Positions 34,291 to 42,694 of a DNA stretch of 64,000 nucleotides are shown in pieces. Source of the DNA: Flammeovirgaceae bacterium UBA1842 (lineage in GTDB: Bacteria > Bacteroidota > Bacteroidia > Cytophagales > Cyclobacteriaceae); assembly GCA_002338655.1 (NCBI GenBank), contig DDIU01000022.1, positions 215,629 through 279,628 on the forward strand, in the 5' to 3' direction. The notes under the pieces were generated by a model that ran no database searches, was not told the DNA's origin, and saw only the letters and a list, made by a program, of their open reading frames with translations. The translations under genes were made by a program, and so were the position numbers. Each line of letters starts with the position of its first letter. Position 1 is the stretch's first letter.

Positions 34291-35268
34291 ATGCGGTTAA
34301 TCTCCCATCCTATATTGTGCAACTATTACCTGACGTACAGGTGCAATGCCAAATGTGGTTTTTGTGATATTTGGGAGCGGCCTTCACCTTATGTTACTTT
34401 AGAAAATTACGAGCAGAATTTGACTGCCCTCAAAAAACTGGGCGTGAAAGTCCTCGACCTCACAGGTGGGGAACCATTACTCCACAGAGATATAGACAAG
34501 TTGCTGGCACTAGCCAAAAAAATTGGCTTCATTACTACCGTAACCACCAATGGGCTACTGTATCCAAAATGGGCCGAGAAAATAAAAGGCCTTGTAGATA
34601 TGCTTCATTTTTCGCTAGATGCACCTACAAAAGAAGCACATGATCAATCCCGAGGCGTGGCATGTTTTGACCATGTGATGGAGTCCATTCAAATAGCGAA
34701 AAAAATAGGTGAACGACCCGACATTATTTTCACTGTATTTGAAAGTAATGTAGCGCAAATCGAGGAAGTGTACACACAGATTTGTGTTCCCAACAACTTG
34801 GTACTTATTCTCAACCCAGTATTTAATTACAATGAGGTTAAAACTGGGGCTCAGTTTAGCGAGGCTACTTTAGATAAAATTTCAGCTTGGGGCAAAAAGA
34901 AAAATGTGTACCTCAACGATGCTTTTATCCAGTTGAGAAAAGATGGTGGCAATCATGTGGATAATCCTGTTTGCCTAGCTGCAAGTAGCACCATTGTCAT
35001 CTCTCCAGAGAACAAATTGGTATTGCCCTGCTATCATTTGGGCGTGAAAGATTTTACCATAGACAACAACTTATATGACCTTTATCAAAGTGATGAGGTG
35101 CAAAAATTAGTTGCTCTTGAAGGTCGTTTACCCGAATGTGAGGGTTGCACCATCAATTGCTATATGCAGCCTTCCTTTGCCATTGAAATGAATAAATACT
35201 TTTGGAAAGCACTGCCTAGCACACTCAAATATAATAGGATCAAAGGTACTTGGAAAGCACTTTTTTAA
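34291..35268 (+). CDS. Radical SAM protein with C-terminal cysteine cluster
   Basis: A 325-residue radical S-adenosylmethionine enzyme. The 4Fe-4S motif CNAKCGFC (Cys18, 22 and 25) lies at the N-terminus; DLTGGEPLLH is the SAM-binding GGE motif. The C-terminal third has further cysteines (NPVCLAAS, VLPCYHLG, PECEGCTINCYM), suggesting a SPASM/twitch-type auxiliary cluster. Such proteins modify peptides, sugars or small molecules; no precursor peptide was seen next to it. Its substrate is unknown. Confidence 0.9.
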   Translation: MRLISHPILCNYYLTYRCNAKCGFCDIWERPSPYVTLENYEQNLTALKKLGVKVLDLTGGEPLLHRDIDKLLALAKKIGFITTVTTNGLLYPKWAEKIKGLVDMLHFSLDAPTKEAHDQSRGVACFDHVMESIQIAKKIGERPDIIFTVFESNVAQIEEVYTQICVPNNLVLILNPVFNYNEVKTGAQFSEATLDKISAWGKKKNVYLNDAFIQLRKDGGNHVDNPVCLAASSTIVISPENKLVLPCYHLGVKDFTIDNNLYDLYQSDEVQKLVALEGRLPECEGCTINCYMQPSFAIEMNKYFWKALPSTLKYNRIKGTWKALF

Positions 35269-35340
35269 TACCGCTGATCAAATTTCAACTGGTTGGTTTA
35301 GATTGTTTGTATAGATTGCAATTTCTTAAAAATCAGTCTT

Positions 35341-38148
35341 ATGAAGTCAGCCTTACAAATCGCATTTTTTTCTCTTTTAACAATAGCCACTTTCGGTCAG
35401 AAGAAGGTATTGGATCATCCAGATTTCGATCTATGGAAAAGCATAACGGAAAGTGAAATTTCACCAGATGGTAAATTTATCGTTTATCACTTAACTCCCG
35501 GAGAAGGTGATGCGGTAATGAAAATCGCCACTTCTGACGGCAAAGAAATTGCCAGTGTACCCAGAGGGGTCAACTCTTCCATTACCTGGGATTCACGGTT
35601 TGTCATTTTTAAGATTAATCCCCAACTCGACACAGTAAAAGCATTGCGAAGAATCAAAACCAAAGAAGACAAGCTTCCCAAGGACTCATTGGGAATTTAT
35701 GACCTAAAGTCAAATTCATTAGAAAAAATAGCCCGTGTAAAGAGCTATCGTATTCCTAAAGAGTGGCCTAATCTACTGACCTTTCAACTTGAAGCTGAGC
35801 TTCCCAAAAAAGAAGAGAAAGACACTGCAGCTGTTGATTCTGTAATCCAAAAAAAGAAAGTCACTAAGCCAAAGCCTGTTAATAAAAAGAATGGCTATCC
35901 GTTGGTTGTCAGGGACTTGATTGCTAAAACACAGGATACCATCCCCTATGTAACCGACTATACTTTGGCAAAAAGAAGCGATAAATTTATTTATCAAACC
36001 ACAGGAAGGGATTCAACCATTCTGGAAGGCATTTATTATTACAATCAAGCTACACATACCGTCACTCCATTATGCCGAACAAAAGGGAAATATGCACAAC
36101 TGGCCATAGCCGAAGATGGACTTCAAACGGCCTTTTTGTCTGATTTGGATACTACAAAAGCACTTATCCGTGACTTCCAGTTGAGGTATTGGAATCAAGG
36201 CAAGGACTCAGCTATGGTAATTGCCCACACTGCCACTCCCGGAATTCCGGAAAATTGGTTGGTCAATGAAAATGGAAGTGTAAACTTTTCAAAAAGTGGA
36301 TCGAGGTTATTTTTCGGCACATCGCCTAAGCCTGTTGTACAGGACACTACTTTACTCCCAGAAGAAATCATCAATGTGGAGGTTTGGAGTTATAAAGACA
36401 GCCGATTGCAAACTCAGCAAAACATAGAATTAGAAGCCGATAAGAAAAAGTCGTACCCAGCTTATTTTGATACTGTTGATGAAAATATCATTCAGTTAGG
36501 CACTGAAGCTATACCAGACCTACAGCTAGCTGACCATGGTGATGCCCCCTATGCATTGGGGTTATCCAATATTCCTTATCAAAAATATATCTCTTGGGAA
36601 GGCTTTCCACAGCGGTATGATGTCTATAGCATCAATGTAAAAACAGGAGAAGCCACATTGGCCATTCAAGATTTACGGGGCAATGCAGGAATGTCCGCTG
36701 AAGGCGAATATTTGTATTGGTACAATGCAGAGGACACCACTTGGTACAGTTATTCAAATGCCGATAAAAAGGTCTATGCGCTGACCAAAACCATTGCAGA
36801 ATCAATGGCCGATGAGCGCAATGATCAGCCGAATTATCCTTATCAATATGGAGCTGCAGGTTGGACTACTGGAGACCAAAACTTGCTTGTCTATGACCGT
36901 TACGATATTTGGAAACTCGATCCCACGAATGGCAGTGCACCTGTAAATTTAACCAATGGCAGGGCTTCAAAAACGGTGTTTAGAAATCAGGATCTGGATC
37001 GTGATGAAGAGGCGTTAACTACCGATTTGTTGCTCTTTCACACCTTCAATGAGACTGATAAAAGTGAAGGTTATGTATCAGTGAAGGACTTTGGTAAGCC
37101 AAAATTATTGATCAAAGCAGATGCCAAATTTTCACGCTTTCGTAAAGCGAAAAATAGTGCTACCGTTACGTTTACTAGGGAAAGTAATGAAGAATTTCCT
37201 GACCTATCGGCTTCCGATTTAAGCTTTAAAAAAGTGAGTAAAATCAGTAATGCCAATCCACAACAGAAGGAGTATGCTTGGGGTTCGGTGGAGCTATACA
37301 ATTGGACTTCTTTGGATGGCGTTCCGTTGCAAGGTGTTCTTTACAAACCTGCCAATTTCGATCCTAATAAAAAATATCCAATGATCGTCAATTTCTATGA
37401 ACGATCGTCAGATGATTTACATGATCACTGGGGTGTAAAACCTCACCGATCTACGGTAAATGCCGCATTTTATGCCAGCCGAGGTTATTTAATCTTTAAT
37501 CCCGATATTGTTTATAAAGAAGGATACCCTGGCGAGAGTGCTTACAATTCAGTGGTTGCTGGCACCACGGCCTTGATAAATGAAGGGTTTGTTCAAGCCG
37601 ATAAAATTGGACTTCAGGGCCATAGTTGGGGTGGGTACCAGATTGCTTATTTGGTAATGAAGACTAACCTGTTTGCCTGTGCCGAAGCGGGTGCTGTAGT
37701 CTCCAATATGATCAGCGCCTATGGTGGAATCAGATGGTGGACAGGCTTGAGCAGAATGTTTCAATATGAGCATACGCAAAGCCGAATTGGTGGCACACTT
37801 TGGGAATACCCGCTTCGATATATCGAAAACTCACCGATATTTTATGCCGACAAAGTAGAGACCCCGCTTCTGCTGATGGCCAATGATGCAGACGGTCATG
37901 TGCCGTGGTATCAAGGCATTGAATATTATGTGGCACTGCGCAGATTGGGCAAACCAGTATGGATGCTTAATTACAGTGGCGAGCCTCATTGGCCAACCAA
38001 ATGGCAAAATATTCGGGATTTTAATGTCCGTATGAGTCAGTTTTTTGATTATTACCTGAAAGATGCCCCTATGCCTGTATGGATGGGAGAAGGTATTCCA
38101 GCCATTGAAAAAGGGATCAATAAGGGTACGGATTTAATGGATCATTAA
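35341..38148 (+). CDS. Secreted prolyl-oligopeptidase-family (S9) peptidase
   Basis: A 935-residue protein with a signal peptide (cleavage near ATFGQ), a long beta-propeller-like region and a C-terminal alpha/beta-hydrolase domain. The catalytic triad is visible: GHSWGGY with Ser near residue 761, Asp in ANDADGHVP, His in SGEPHWPTKW. The family cleaves peptides, often after proline, in the periplasm or outside. A Lys/Pro-rich segment near 165-180 (KKKVTKPKPVNKK) interrupts the N-terminal part. It lies just upstream of the SAM-riboswitch operon but ends before that promoter. Confidence 0.93.
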   Translation: MKSALQIAFFSLLTIATFGQKKVLDHPDFDLWKSITESEISPDGKFIVYHLTPGEGDAVMKIATSDGKEIASVPRGVNSSITWDSRFVIFKINPQLDTVKALRRIKTKEDKLPKDSLGIYDLKSNSLEKIARVKSYRIPKEWPNLLTFQLEAELPKKEEKDTAAVDSVIQKKKVTKPKPVNKKNGYPLVVRDLIAKTQDTIPYVTDYTLAKRSDKFIYQTTGRDSTILEGIYYYNQATHTVTPLCRTKGKYAQLAIAEDGLQTAFLSDLDTTKALIRDFQLRYWNQGKDSAMVIAHTATPGIPENWLVNENGSVNFSKSGSRLFFGTSPKPVVQDTTLLPEEIINVEVWSYKDSRLQTQQNIELEADKKKSYPAYFDTVDENIIQLGTEAIPDLQLADHGDAPYALGLSNIPYQKYISWEGFPQRYDVYSINVKTGEATLAIQDLRGNAGMSAEGEYLYWYNAEDTTWYSYSNADKKVYALTKTIAESMADERNDQPNYPYQYGAAGWTTGDQNLLVYDRYDIWKLDPTNGSAPVNLTNGRASKTVFRNQDLDRDEEALTTDLLLFHTFNETDKSEGYVSVKDFGKPKLLIKADAKFSRFRKAKNSATVTFTRESNEEFPDLSASDLSFKKVSKISNANPQQKEYAWGSVELYNWTSLDGVPLQGVLYKPANFDPNKKYPMIVNFYERSSDDLHDHWGVKPHRSTVNAAFYASRGYLIFNPDIVYKEGYPGESAYNSVVAGTTALINEGFVQADKIGLQGHSWGGYQIAYLVMKTNLFACAEAGAVVSNMISAYGGIRWWTGLSRMFQYEHTQSRIGGTLWEYPLRYIENSPIFYADKVETPLLLMANDADGHVPWYQGIEYYVALRRLGKPVWMLNYSGEPHWPTKWQNIRDFNVRMSQFFDYYLKDAPMPVWMGEGIPAIEKGINKGTDLMDH

Positions 38149-38166
38149 TTTAATTTTCAACTTTAA

Positions 38167-38198
38167 TTTGGAAAAATTCTAAACCCTCACTAGGTTTG
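38167..38198 (+). promoter_or_regulatory. Promoter of the methionine operon
   Basis: TTTG at 38167-38170, 20 bases, then TAGGTTTG at 38191-38198: an exact match to the Bacteroidota -33/-7 consensus with correct spacing. Transcription should begin about 38204, just before the riboswitch. It is the best promoter in the window. Confidence 0.85.
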
Positions 38199-38212
38199 GC
38201 CTATCAATTCGA

Positions 38213-38350
38213 TTCTCACTCTTGAGAAATCGATTTATAAAGAAGCGTGGAGAGACAGGCTCAAAGAAGCGCTAGCAACCATCAGCCCACTGGCTGAAAG
38301 GTGCTAAATCCTGATCCCGGAACGTCTATCAGGGGATAGTCAAGGGAGAA
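38213..38350 (+). promoter_or_regulatory. SAM-I (S-box) riboswitch
   Basis: The core matches SAM-I: TTATAAAGAAG, GGAGAGACAGGCTC, GAAGCGCTAGCAACC, a P3 hairpin CAGCC/GGCTG, the very typical AAGGTGCTAAATCC, and a P4 hairpin CCTGAT/ATCAGG. P1 is formed by TTCTC..CTTGA (38213-38225) and TCAAGGGAGAA (38340-38350). It binds S-adenosylmethionine and lowers expression of the genes downstream. No terminator follows directly; only 17 bases separate P1 from a 39-codon leader ORF, so control could act on that ORF's translation. Confidence 0.92.
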
Positions 38351-38367
38351 TATAAATTGATATTATA

Positions 38368-38487
38368 ATGAAAAGATCAATTCAACATCAAACAGGGTTA
38401 CTTGCTACATTTCAAAGAAGCATTCATTCTTTGATGCAGTTTTCACTACATTCTATTTGCAGCATGTTCGGTTGCTGTTGTTGCTAA
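38368..38487 (+). CDS. Polycysteine leader peptide (39 aa)
   Basis: An ATG-started ORF of 39 codons ending CSMFG and then four consecutive Cys codons (TGC TGT TGT TGC) and TAA; five of the last nine residues are Cys. It lies inside the transcript between the SAM riboswitch and a methionine/sulfur operon. The body is Ser/His/Gln-rich (SIQHQTG, FQRSIHSLMQFSLHSI). Short ORFs with Cys-codon runs before sulfur genes act as cysteine-responsive attenuators in mycobacteria, so a ribosome-stalling role is inferred here. The peptide itself may have no function. Confidence 0.7.
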   Translation: MKRSIQHQTGLLATFQRSIHSLMQFSLHSICSMFGCCCC

Positions 38488-38573
38488 CCAACCGCTAAGA
38501 GATCACGGCATTTCTTAGGCTGCGCTGACCAATCCGCTTCAATTCGGTAATGGGATAAGTATTTTCTTTTTTC
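38469..38573 (+). promoter_or_regulatory. Competing hairpins and T-tract after the leader ORF
   Basis: Hairpin A, CGGTTG/CAACCG (38469-38494), spans the Cys codons and stop. Hairpin B, CTAAGAGA/TTTCTTAG (38495-38518), follows. CCAACCG (38488-38494) and CCAATCCG (38529-38536) can each pair with CGGTAATGG (38545-38553), just before the T-rich tract ATTTTCTTTTTTC (38561-38573). Alternative pairings around a ribosome-covered stretch fit attenuation, though no strong terminator is obvious. Confidence 0.4.
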
Positions 38574-38647
38574 TGCCAATATGTTGCGTAATCCGATCTC
38601 AGCACACATTTCAATTCAAATTTTCATTTTCAAAAACATTAAAGATC

Positions 38648-39085
38648 ATGTCAAAGACAATATCATTTTCGGTGAATTCAAAAAGTGAATCACCAGCCAG
38701 AACAAACATCAATGTAAGGGGTTTTAACCTAATTGTAGACGAACCCATTTCGCTTGGGGGCACAGATTTGGCTCCCAATCCAGTAGAATATATACTTGCC
38801 GGCTATGCAGGGTGTATCAATGTGGTCGCCCATATTGTGGCAAAAGAACAGAAAATCAATCTTAAAAACCTTGAGATTGATATACTGGGCAACCTAAATC
38901 CATCGCGACTGTTTGGAACATCCTTCAGCGACCGGGCAGGCTATAAAGACCTACAGGTAACACTAAGAACAAGCACTAAACTTGACGAGGGTCAAAAAAT
39001 AAAATGGCTCAAAGAAATCGAGTCACGCTGCCCTGTAAATGACAACTTAAGCAATGTCACTCCAATCACATTTTCACTCAACTAA
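38648..39085 (+). CDS. OsmC-family protein
   Basis: A 145-residue OsmC/Ohr-fold protein, family members of which reduce organic or fatty-acid hydroperoxides and can handle sulfur species with two cysteines. Both are present: Cys in AGYAGCINVVAHIVA and Cys in ESRCPVNDNL. It is the first full gene of the SAM-riboswitch transcript and ends 13 bases before metY, so a sulfur-linked role (for example persulfide or thiol peroxide handling) is likely but inferred. The upstream 160 bases carry only the leader elements. Confidence 0.9.
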   Translation: MSKTISFSVNSKSESPARTNINVRGFNLIVDEPISLGGTDLAPNPVEYILAGYAGCINVVAHIVAKEQKINLKNLEIDILGNLNPSRLFGTSFSDRAGYKDLQVTLRTSTKLDEGQKIKWLKEIESRCPVNDNLSNVTPITFSLN

Positions 39086-39098
39086 ACACTTTACTATT

Positions 39099-40430
39099 AT
39101 GTCAGATCAACTAAAATTCGAAACATTACAAATACATGCAGGATATGAAGACGTAGAGGAGTCTTCCCGGGCGAGTACCGTTCCGTTATATCAAACCTCA
39201 TCTTATACTTTCAAAAACGCTGAGCACGGGGCTAACCTATTTGCCCTTAAAGAGTTTGGCAATATCTACACAAGGATTATGAATCCTACTACCGATGTTT
39301 TTGAAAAAAGGATTGCTGCGCTGGAGGGAGGAGTAGCAGCAGTGGCGGTAGGATCCGGGCTAGCTGCACAATTTATTGCGCTTAACAATATATTATCTGC
39401 CGGAGATAATTTCGTCTCTAGTTCTTTCCTTTATGGGGGTACTTACAATCAATTTAAAGTGGCTTTCAAACGACTGGGGATTAAAGCTCGTTTTACTGAA
39501 AGCGATAAAGTCGAACATTTTTCCAAACTGATTGATGAAAACACAAAAGCCATCTATCTGGAAACCATAGGCAATCCGGGATTCAATATCCCTGACTTTG
39601 AGGCTATTGCTGCATTGGCTAATGAACACAACATTCCACTTGTAGTTGACAATACATTCGGTGCAGGAGGGTATCTTTTTAGGCCAATAGAACATGGGGC
39701 GGCCGTAGTTGTAGCCTCGGCAACCAAATGGATTGGTGGTCACGGTACTTCTATCGGTGGTATTATCATTGACAGCGGAAAATTCAACTGGGGCAATGGT
39801 AAATTCCCTGAATTTACCGAGCCTTCAGAAGGTTACCACGGACTGAAATTTTGGGACACTTTTGGTTTCGATAACCCATTGGGTTTGCCCAACATCGCCT
39901 TTGCCATTCGTGCCAGAGTGGAGGGTTTACGTGATTTTGGCCCCACGTTAAGCCCTTTCAATTCCTTTTTGCTGCTTCAAGGCTTGGAGACGCTTTCATT
40001 GCGGGTTCAGCGTACTGTTGACAATGCACTTGAGTTGGCCAAATGGTTGGAGAATCACCCACAAGTAGAAACTGTCAACTACCCTGGATTAGAAACAAGT
40101 AGCTACCACTCACTGGCCAAAAAATATCTCCAAAACGGTTTTGGCGGAGTATTGTCATTTGTAGTGAAGGGTGGAAAAGAGGAGGCCTCTTTATTTATCG
40201 ATAGCCTAAAACTTGTACGCCATTTGGCCAATGTGGGTGACGCCAAAACACTCATAATACAACCCTCTGCAACTACTCATCAACAATTGAGCGATGAGGA
40301 GCAAATTGCCGCAGGGGTGTTGCCGAACCTGTTACGGGTTTCATTAGGGATAGAACATATCGAGGACATAAAATCAGATTTCAACAATGCCTTTAGTAAA
40401 ATCAAAAGCCGCGAACTTGCTCAAGCCTAA
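39099..40430 (+). CDS. metY: O-acetylhomoserine sulfhydrylase (MetY type)
   Basis: A PLP enzyme that makes homocysteine from O-acetylhomoserine and sulfide. It has 443 residues. Start at 39099 (MSDQLKFETLQIHAGYE), where the family begins; an upstream ATG at 39054 would overlap osmC and add 15 unmatched residues. Seen: QTSSYTFKNAEHGANLFALK, the long family-specific NIYTRIMNPTTDVFEKR, VDNTFGAGGYL, the Schiff-base Lys in SATKWIGGHGTSIGG, and VGDAKTLIIQPSATTHQQL. The extra length near residues 230-280 fits MetY rather than cystathionine gamma-synthase. Confidence 0.94.
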   Translation: MSDQLKFETLQIHAGYEDVEESSRASTVPLYQTSSYTFKNAEHGANLFALKEFGNIYTRIMNPTTDVFEKRIAALEGGVAAVAVGSGLAAQFIALNNILSAGDNFVSSSFLYGGTYNQFKVAFKRLGIKARFTESDKVEHFSKLIDENTKAIYLETIGNPGFNIPDFEAIAALANEHNIPLVVDNTFGAGGYLFRPIEHGAAVVVASATKWIGGHGTSIGGIIIDSGKFNWGNGKFPEFTEPSEGYHGLKFWDTFGFDNPLGLPNIAFAIRARVEGLRDFGPTLSPFNSFLLLQGLETLSLRVQRTVDNALELAKWLENHPQVETVNYPGLETSSYHSLAKKYLQNGFGGVLSFVVKGGKEEASLFIDSLKLVRHLANVGDAKTLIIQPSATTHQQLSDEEQIAAGVLPNLLRVSLGIEHIEDIKSDFNNAFSKIKSRELAQA

Positions 40431-41454
40431 AGTTCAGTTTTTCAGTTATGATCAAAAGTTCGGTTTGGAGGATGGAAGCATCCTCCCCGAACTGGAGATC
40501 GCCTATACTACCCATGGGGTACTTAACGCTGAAAGAAATAATGTAGTTTGGGTCTTCCATGCACTTACTGCCAATGCTGATCCTACGGAATGGTGGCCGG
40601 GTCTTGTTGGAGATAATGACTTGATCAATCCCAATGAGCATTTTATTGTATGTGCCAATATGATTGGCTCTTGCTATGGGAGTACTGGACCAGAAAGTAT
40701 CAACCCGGTAACTGGCGAAAAATATGGTCTGGATTTTCCTCTGTTGACCATTAAAGATATGGTTAAAGCACACGAGCTTTTGCGTAAATATTTAGGGATC
40801 AATAGTATTCATTTTGGTATTGGCGGATCTATGGGCGGTCAGCAATTGCTTGAATGGAGTATAATGAATCCCTCGATTTTTAAAAACATTTGCCTCATAG
40901 CGACCAATGCACGCCATTCGGCCTGGGGAATAGCTTTTAATGCCACTCAACGTTTAGCCCTACAGGCTGATCCCACCTTGAATTATAAATATGAAGGGGC
41001 TGGTGAGAATGGGCTAAAGGCCGCCCGTGCAATAGCGCTGCTGTCCTATAGAAATCAAAATATATATAGAAAGACGCAGAGCGATTTTGATGAAAAATTA
41101 GAGGATTTTAAGGCGGATAGTTACCAGCAATATCAAGGTGATAAATTGGTTAAACGGTTTAGTCCGCAAAGCTACTGGACATTAAGCAAGGCTATGGACA
41201 GTCACAATGTTGGTCGCGGAAGGGCATCTGTGCGGAATGCGCTCAAAGAAATAACAGCCAAATCATTGATCATTAGTATCAAGAGCGACTTGTTATTCCC
41301 GATAGCTGAACAGCGATTTATTGCAAAAAACATTAGAGGTGCTGATTTTAAAATCATTGACTCTCAATTTGGCCATGATGGTTTCTTATTAGAGACTTCA
41401 GCCCTATCCAAACTAATTTACAACCATTTAAACACTAAGCATGAAAAGATATAA
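40387..41454 (+). CDS. metX: Homoserine O-acetyltransferase
   Basis: Transfers acetyl from acetyl-CoA to homoserine, giving the MetY substrate. It has 355 residues in the alpha/beta-hydrolase fold. Seen: EIAYTTHGVLN, NPVTGEKYGLDFP, nucleophile elbow GGSMGGQQLLEWS, acid in KSDLLFPIAEQ and His in QFGHDGFLLE. The ATG start overlaps metY by 44 bases; a TTG at 40417 is an alternative with a 14-base overlap. Close packing implies translational coupling. Confidence 0.94.
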   Translation: MPLVKSKAANLLKPKVQFFSYDQKFGLEDGSILPELEIAYTTHGVLNAERNNVVWVFHALTANADPTEWWPGLVGDNDLINPNEHFIVCANMIGSCYGSTGPESINPVTGEKYGLDFPLLTIKDMVKAHELLRKYLGINSIHFGIGGSMGGQQLLEWSIMNPSIFKNICLIATNARHSAWGIAFNATQRLALQADPTLNYKYEGAGENGLKAARAIALLSYRNQNIYRKTQSDFDEKLEDFKADSYQQYQGDKLVKRFSPQSYWTLSKAMDSHNVGRGRASVRNALKEITAKSLIISIKSDLLFPIAEQRFIAKNIRGADFKIIDSQFGHDGFLLETSALSKLIYNHLNTKHEKI

Positions 41455-42649
41455 TATAGGATTGATTGGCTTTGGCTGTGTTGGCCAGGGCTTTTACGAA
41501 GTGCTGAAGGCCAACCCGTCTATCCCTGCGCAAATAACCAAGATAGTTGTAAAAGATGCCTCCAAAGAAAGGGCTGTGGACAGAAATTTACTCTCTTTCA
41601 ATATTGACGAGCTAATAAATGACCCCGCAATTGATATGGTTGTGGAGCTTATTGATGATGTTGATGTGGCTTATGATATTCTGAAGAAATCCTTGTCACT
41701 TCATAAACCGGTAGTGACCGCCAACAAAAAAATGGTAGCTGAAAATCTCAGTGAATTGATTTCACTTCAAACACTTTACAAAACGCCAATATTGTATGAA
41801 GGAGCTGTCTGTGGAAGTATTCCAATTATTCAGACCATCGACCGATATTATCAATCGGAAAATATTACTTCCATAAGTGGGATATTTAATGGGTCTACCA
41901 ATTATATTCTGACCAAAATACTTGAGCAGAACCTAACTTACGATGAGGCATTACAAGAAGCTCAAGAAAACGGATTTGCTGAATCAGATCCGATTTTAGA
42001 TGTAGGGGGTTTTGACCCTAAATTTAAACTCAGCATACTAGTACGACATGCTTTTGGGCATTGGGTTCATCCAGACCAGATCTTACATTGGGGCATTAAC
42101 AAGCTACAGAATCAAGATTTTGATTTTGCCAAAGCCAATGGCCTTAAAATAAAGCTTGTAGCAAAGGCAGACTATAAAAATGGCTCATTATCATTGACGG
42201 TAGCCCCACATTTTGTCAATGCACAAGACCCTCTTTTTTATATTGATAATGAAAACAATGTGGTGATTATTGATGGTGAATTTGTGGGCCGACAGACATT
42301 AGCTGGTAAAGGAGCTGGAAGTCACCCTACTGGATTGGCCGTGCTGTCAGATGTTAAAGCCATTATTTATGGTACCGCATATCACTATAAGATTCCATTA
42401 GAGTTTATTATTCCCGATAGCGTTATTGACGTCTATGTAAGATATGATGCCACCACAGATTTTGTGGTTGAATTGTTTGAGAGTATTTCAGAAAAGTACG
42501 TTGGAAAGCAATCTTCCTATGTGCTAGGTTCCATTAAGTTGAATCAGCTAAAATCCATCCTTAATATAGACAATGTGAATGCCATAGTTATGACTCAGGA
42601 AAAAAAAGAGCTGCAAACAACAAAATTGACCTATTCTTATGCTTCATAG
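41441..42649 (+). CDS. hom: Homoserine dehydrogenase
   Basis: Reduces aspartate semialdehyde to homoserine. It has 402 residues without an aspartokinase domain. Seen: NAD(P) motif GLIGFGCVGQGFYEVL, TANKKMVAEN, GAVCGSIPIIQTI, SGIFNGSTNYILTKI, and the catalytic ENGFAESDPILDVGGFD. A C-terminal domain of about 90 residues after the dehydrogenase core could be an ACT-like regulatory part (VYVRYDATTDFVVELFE), which is not certain. It overlaps metX by 14 bases and closes the operon, so the whole path from aspartate semialdehyde to homocysteine is under one riboswitch. Confidence 0.93.
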   Translation: MKRYNIGLIGFGCVGQGFYEVLKANPSIPAQITKIVVKDASKERAVDRNLLSFNIDELINDPAIDMVVELIDDVDVAYDILKKSLSLHKPVVTANKKMVAENLSELISLQTLYKTPILYEGAVCGSIPIIQTIDRYYQSENITSISGIFNGSTNYILTKILEQNLTYDEALQEAQENGFAESDPILDVGGFDPKFKLSILVRHAFGHWVHPDQILHWGINKLQNQDFDFAKANGLKIKLVAKADYKNGSLSLTVAPHFVNAQDPLFYIDNENNVVIIDGEFVGRQTLAGKGAGSHPTGLAVLSDVKAIIYGTAYHYKIPLEFIIPDSVIDVYVRYDATTDFVVELFESISEKYVGKQSSYVLGSIKLNQLKSILNIDNVNAIVMTQEKKELQTTKLTYSYAS

Positions 42650-42694
42650 GAGGTGTTTAAGTGATAATCGTTAAATTGGATATAAAAATCCATT

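Noticed and set aside
34291..35268. RiPP maturase cluster
   Set aside because: The radical SAM protein has SPASM-like cysteines, but no short precursor-like ORF, protease or transporter lies beside it.
38488..38573. Classical rho-independent terminator after the leader ORF
   Set aside because: The T-rich tract is present but the stem in front is short with bulges; a terminator cannot be claimed from the sequence alone.
39054..39098. Upstream ATG as metY start
   Set aside because: It would add 15 residues overlapping osmC that do not match the family; the ATG at 39099 begins at the conserved N-terminus.
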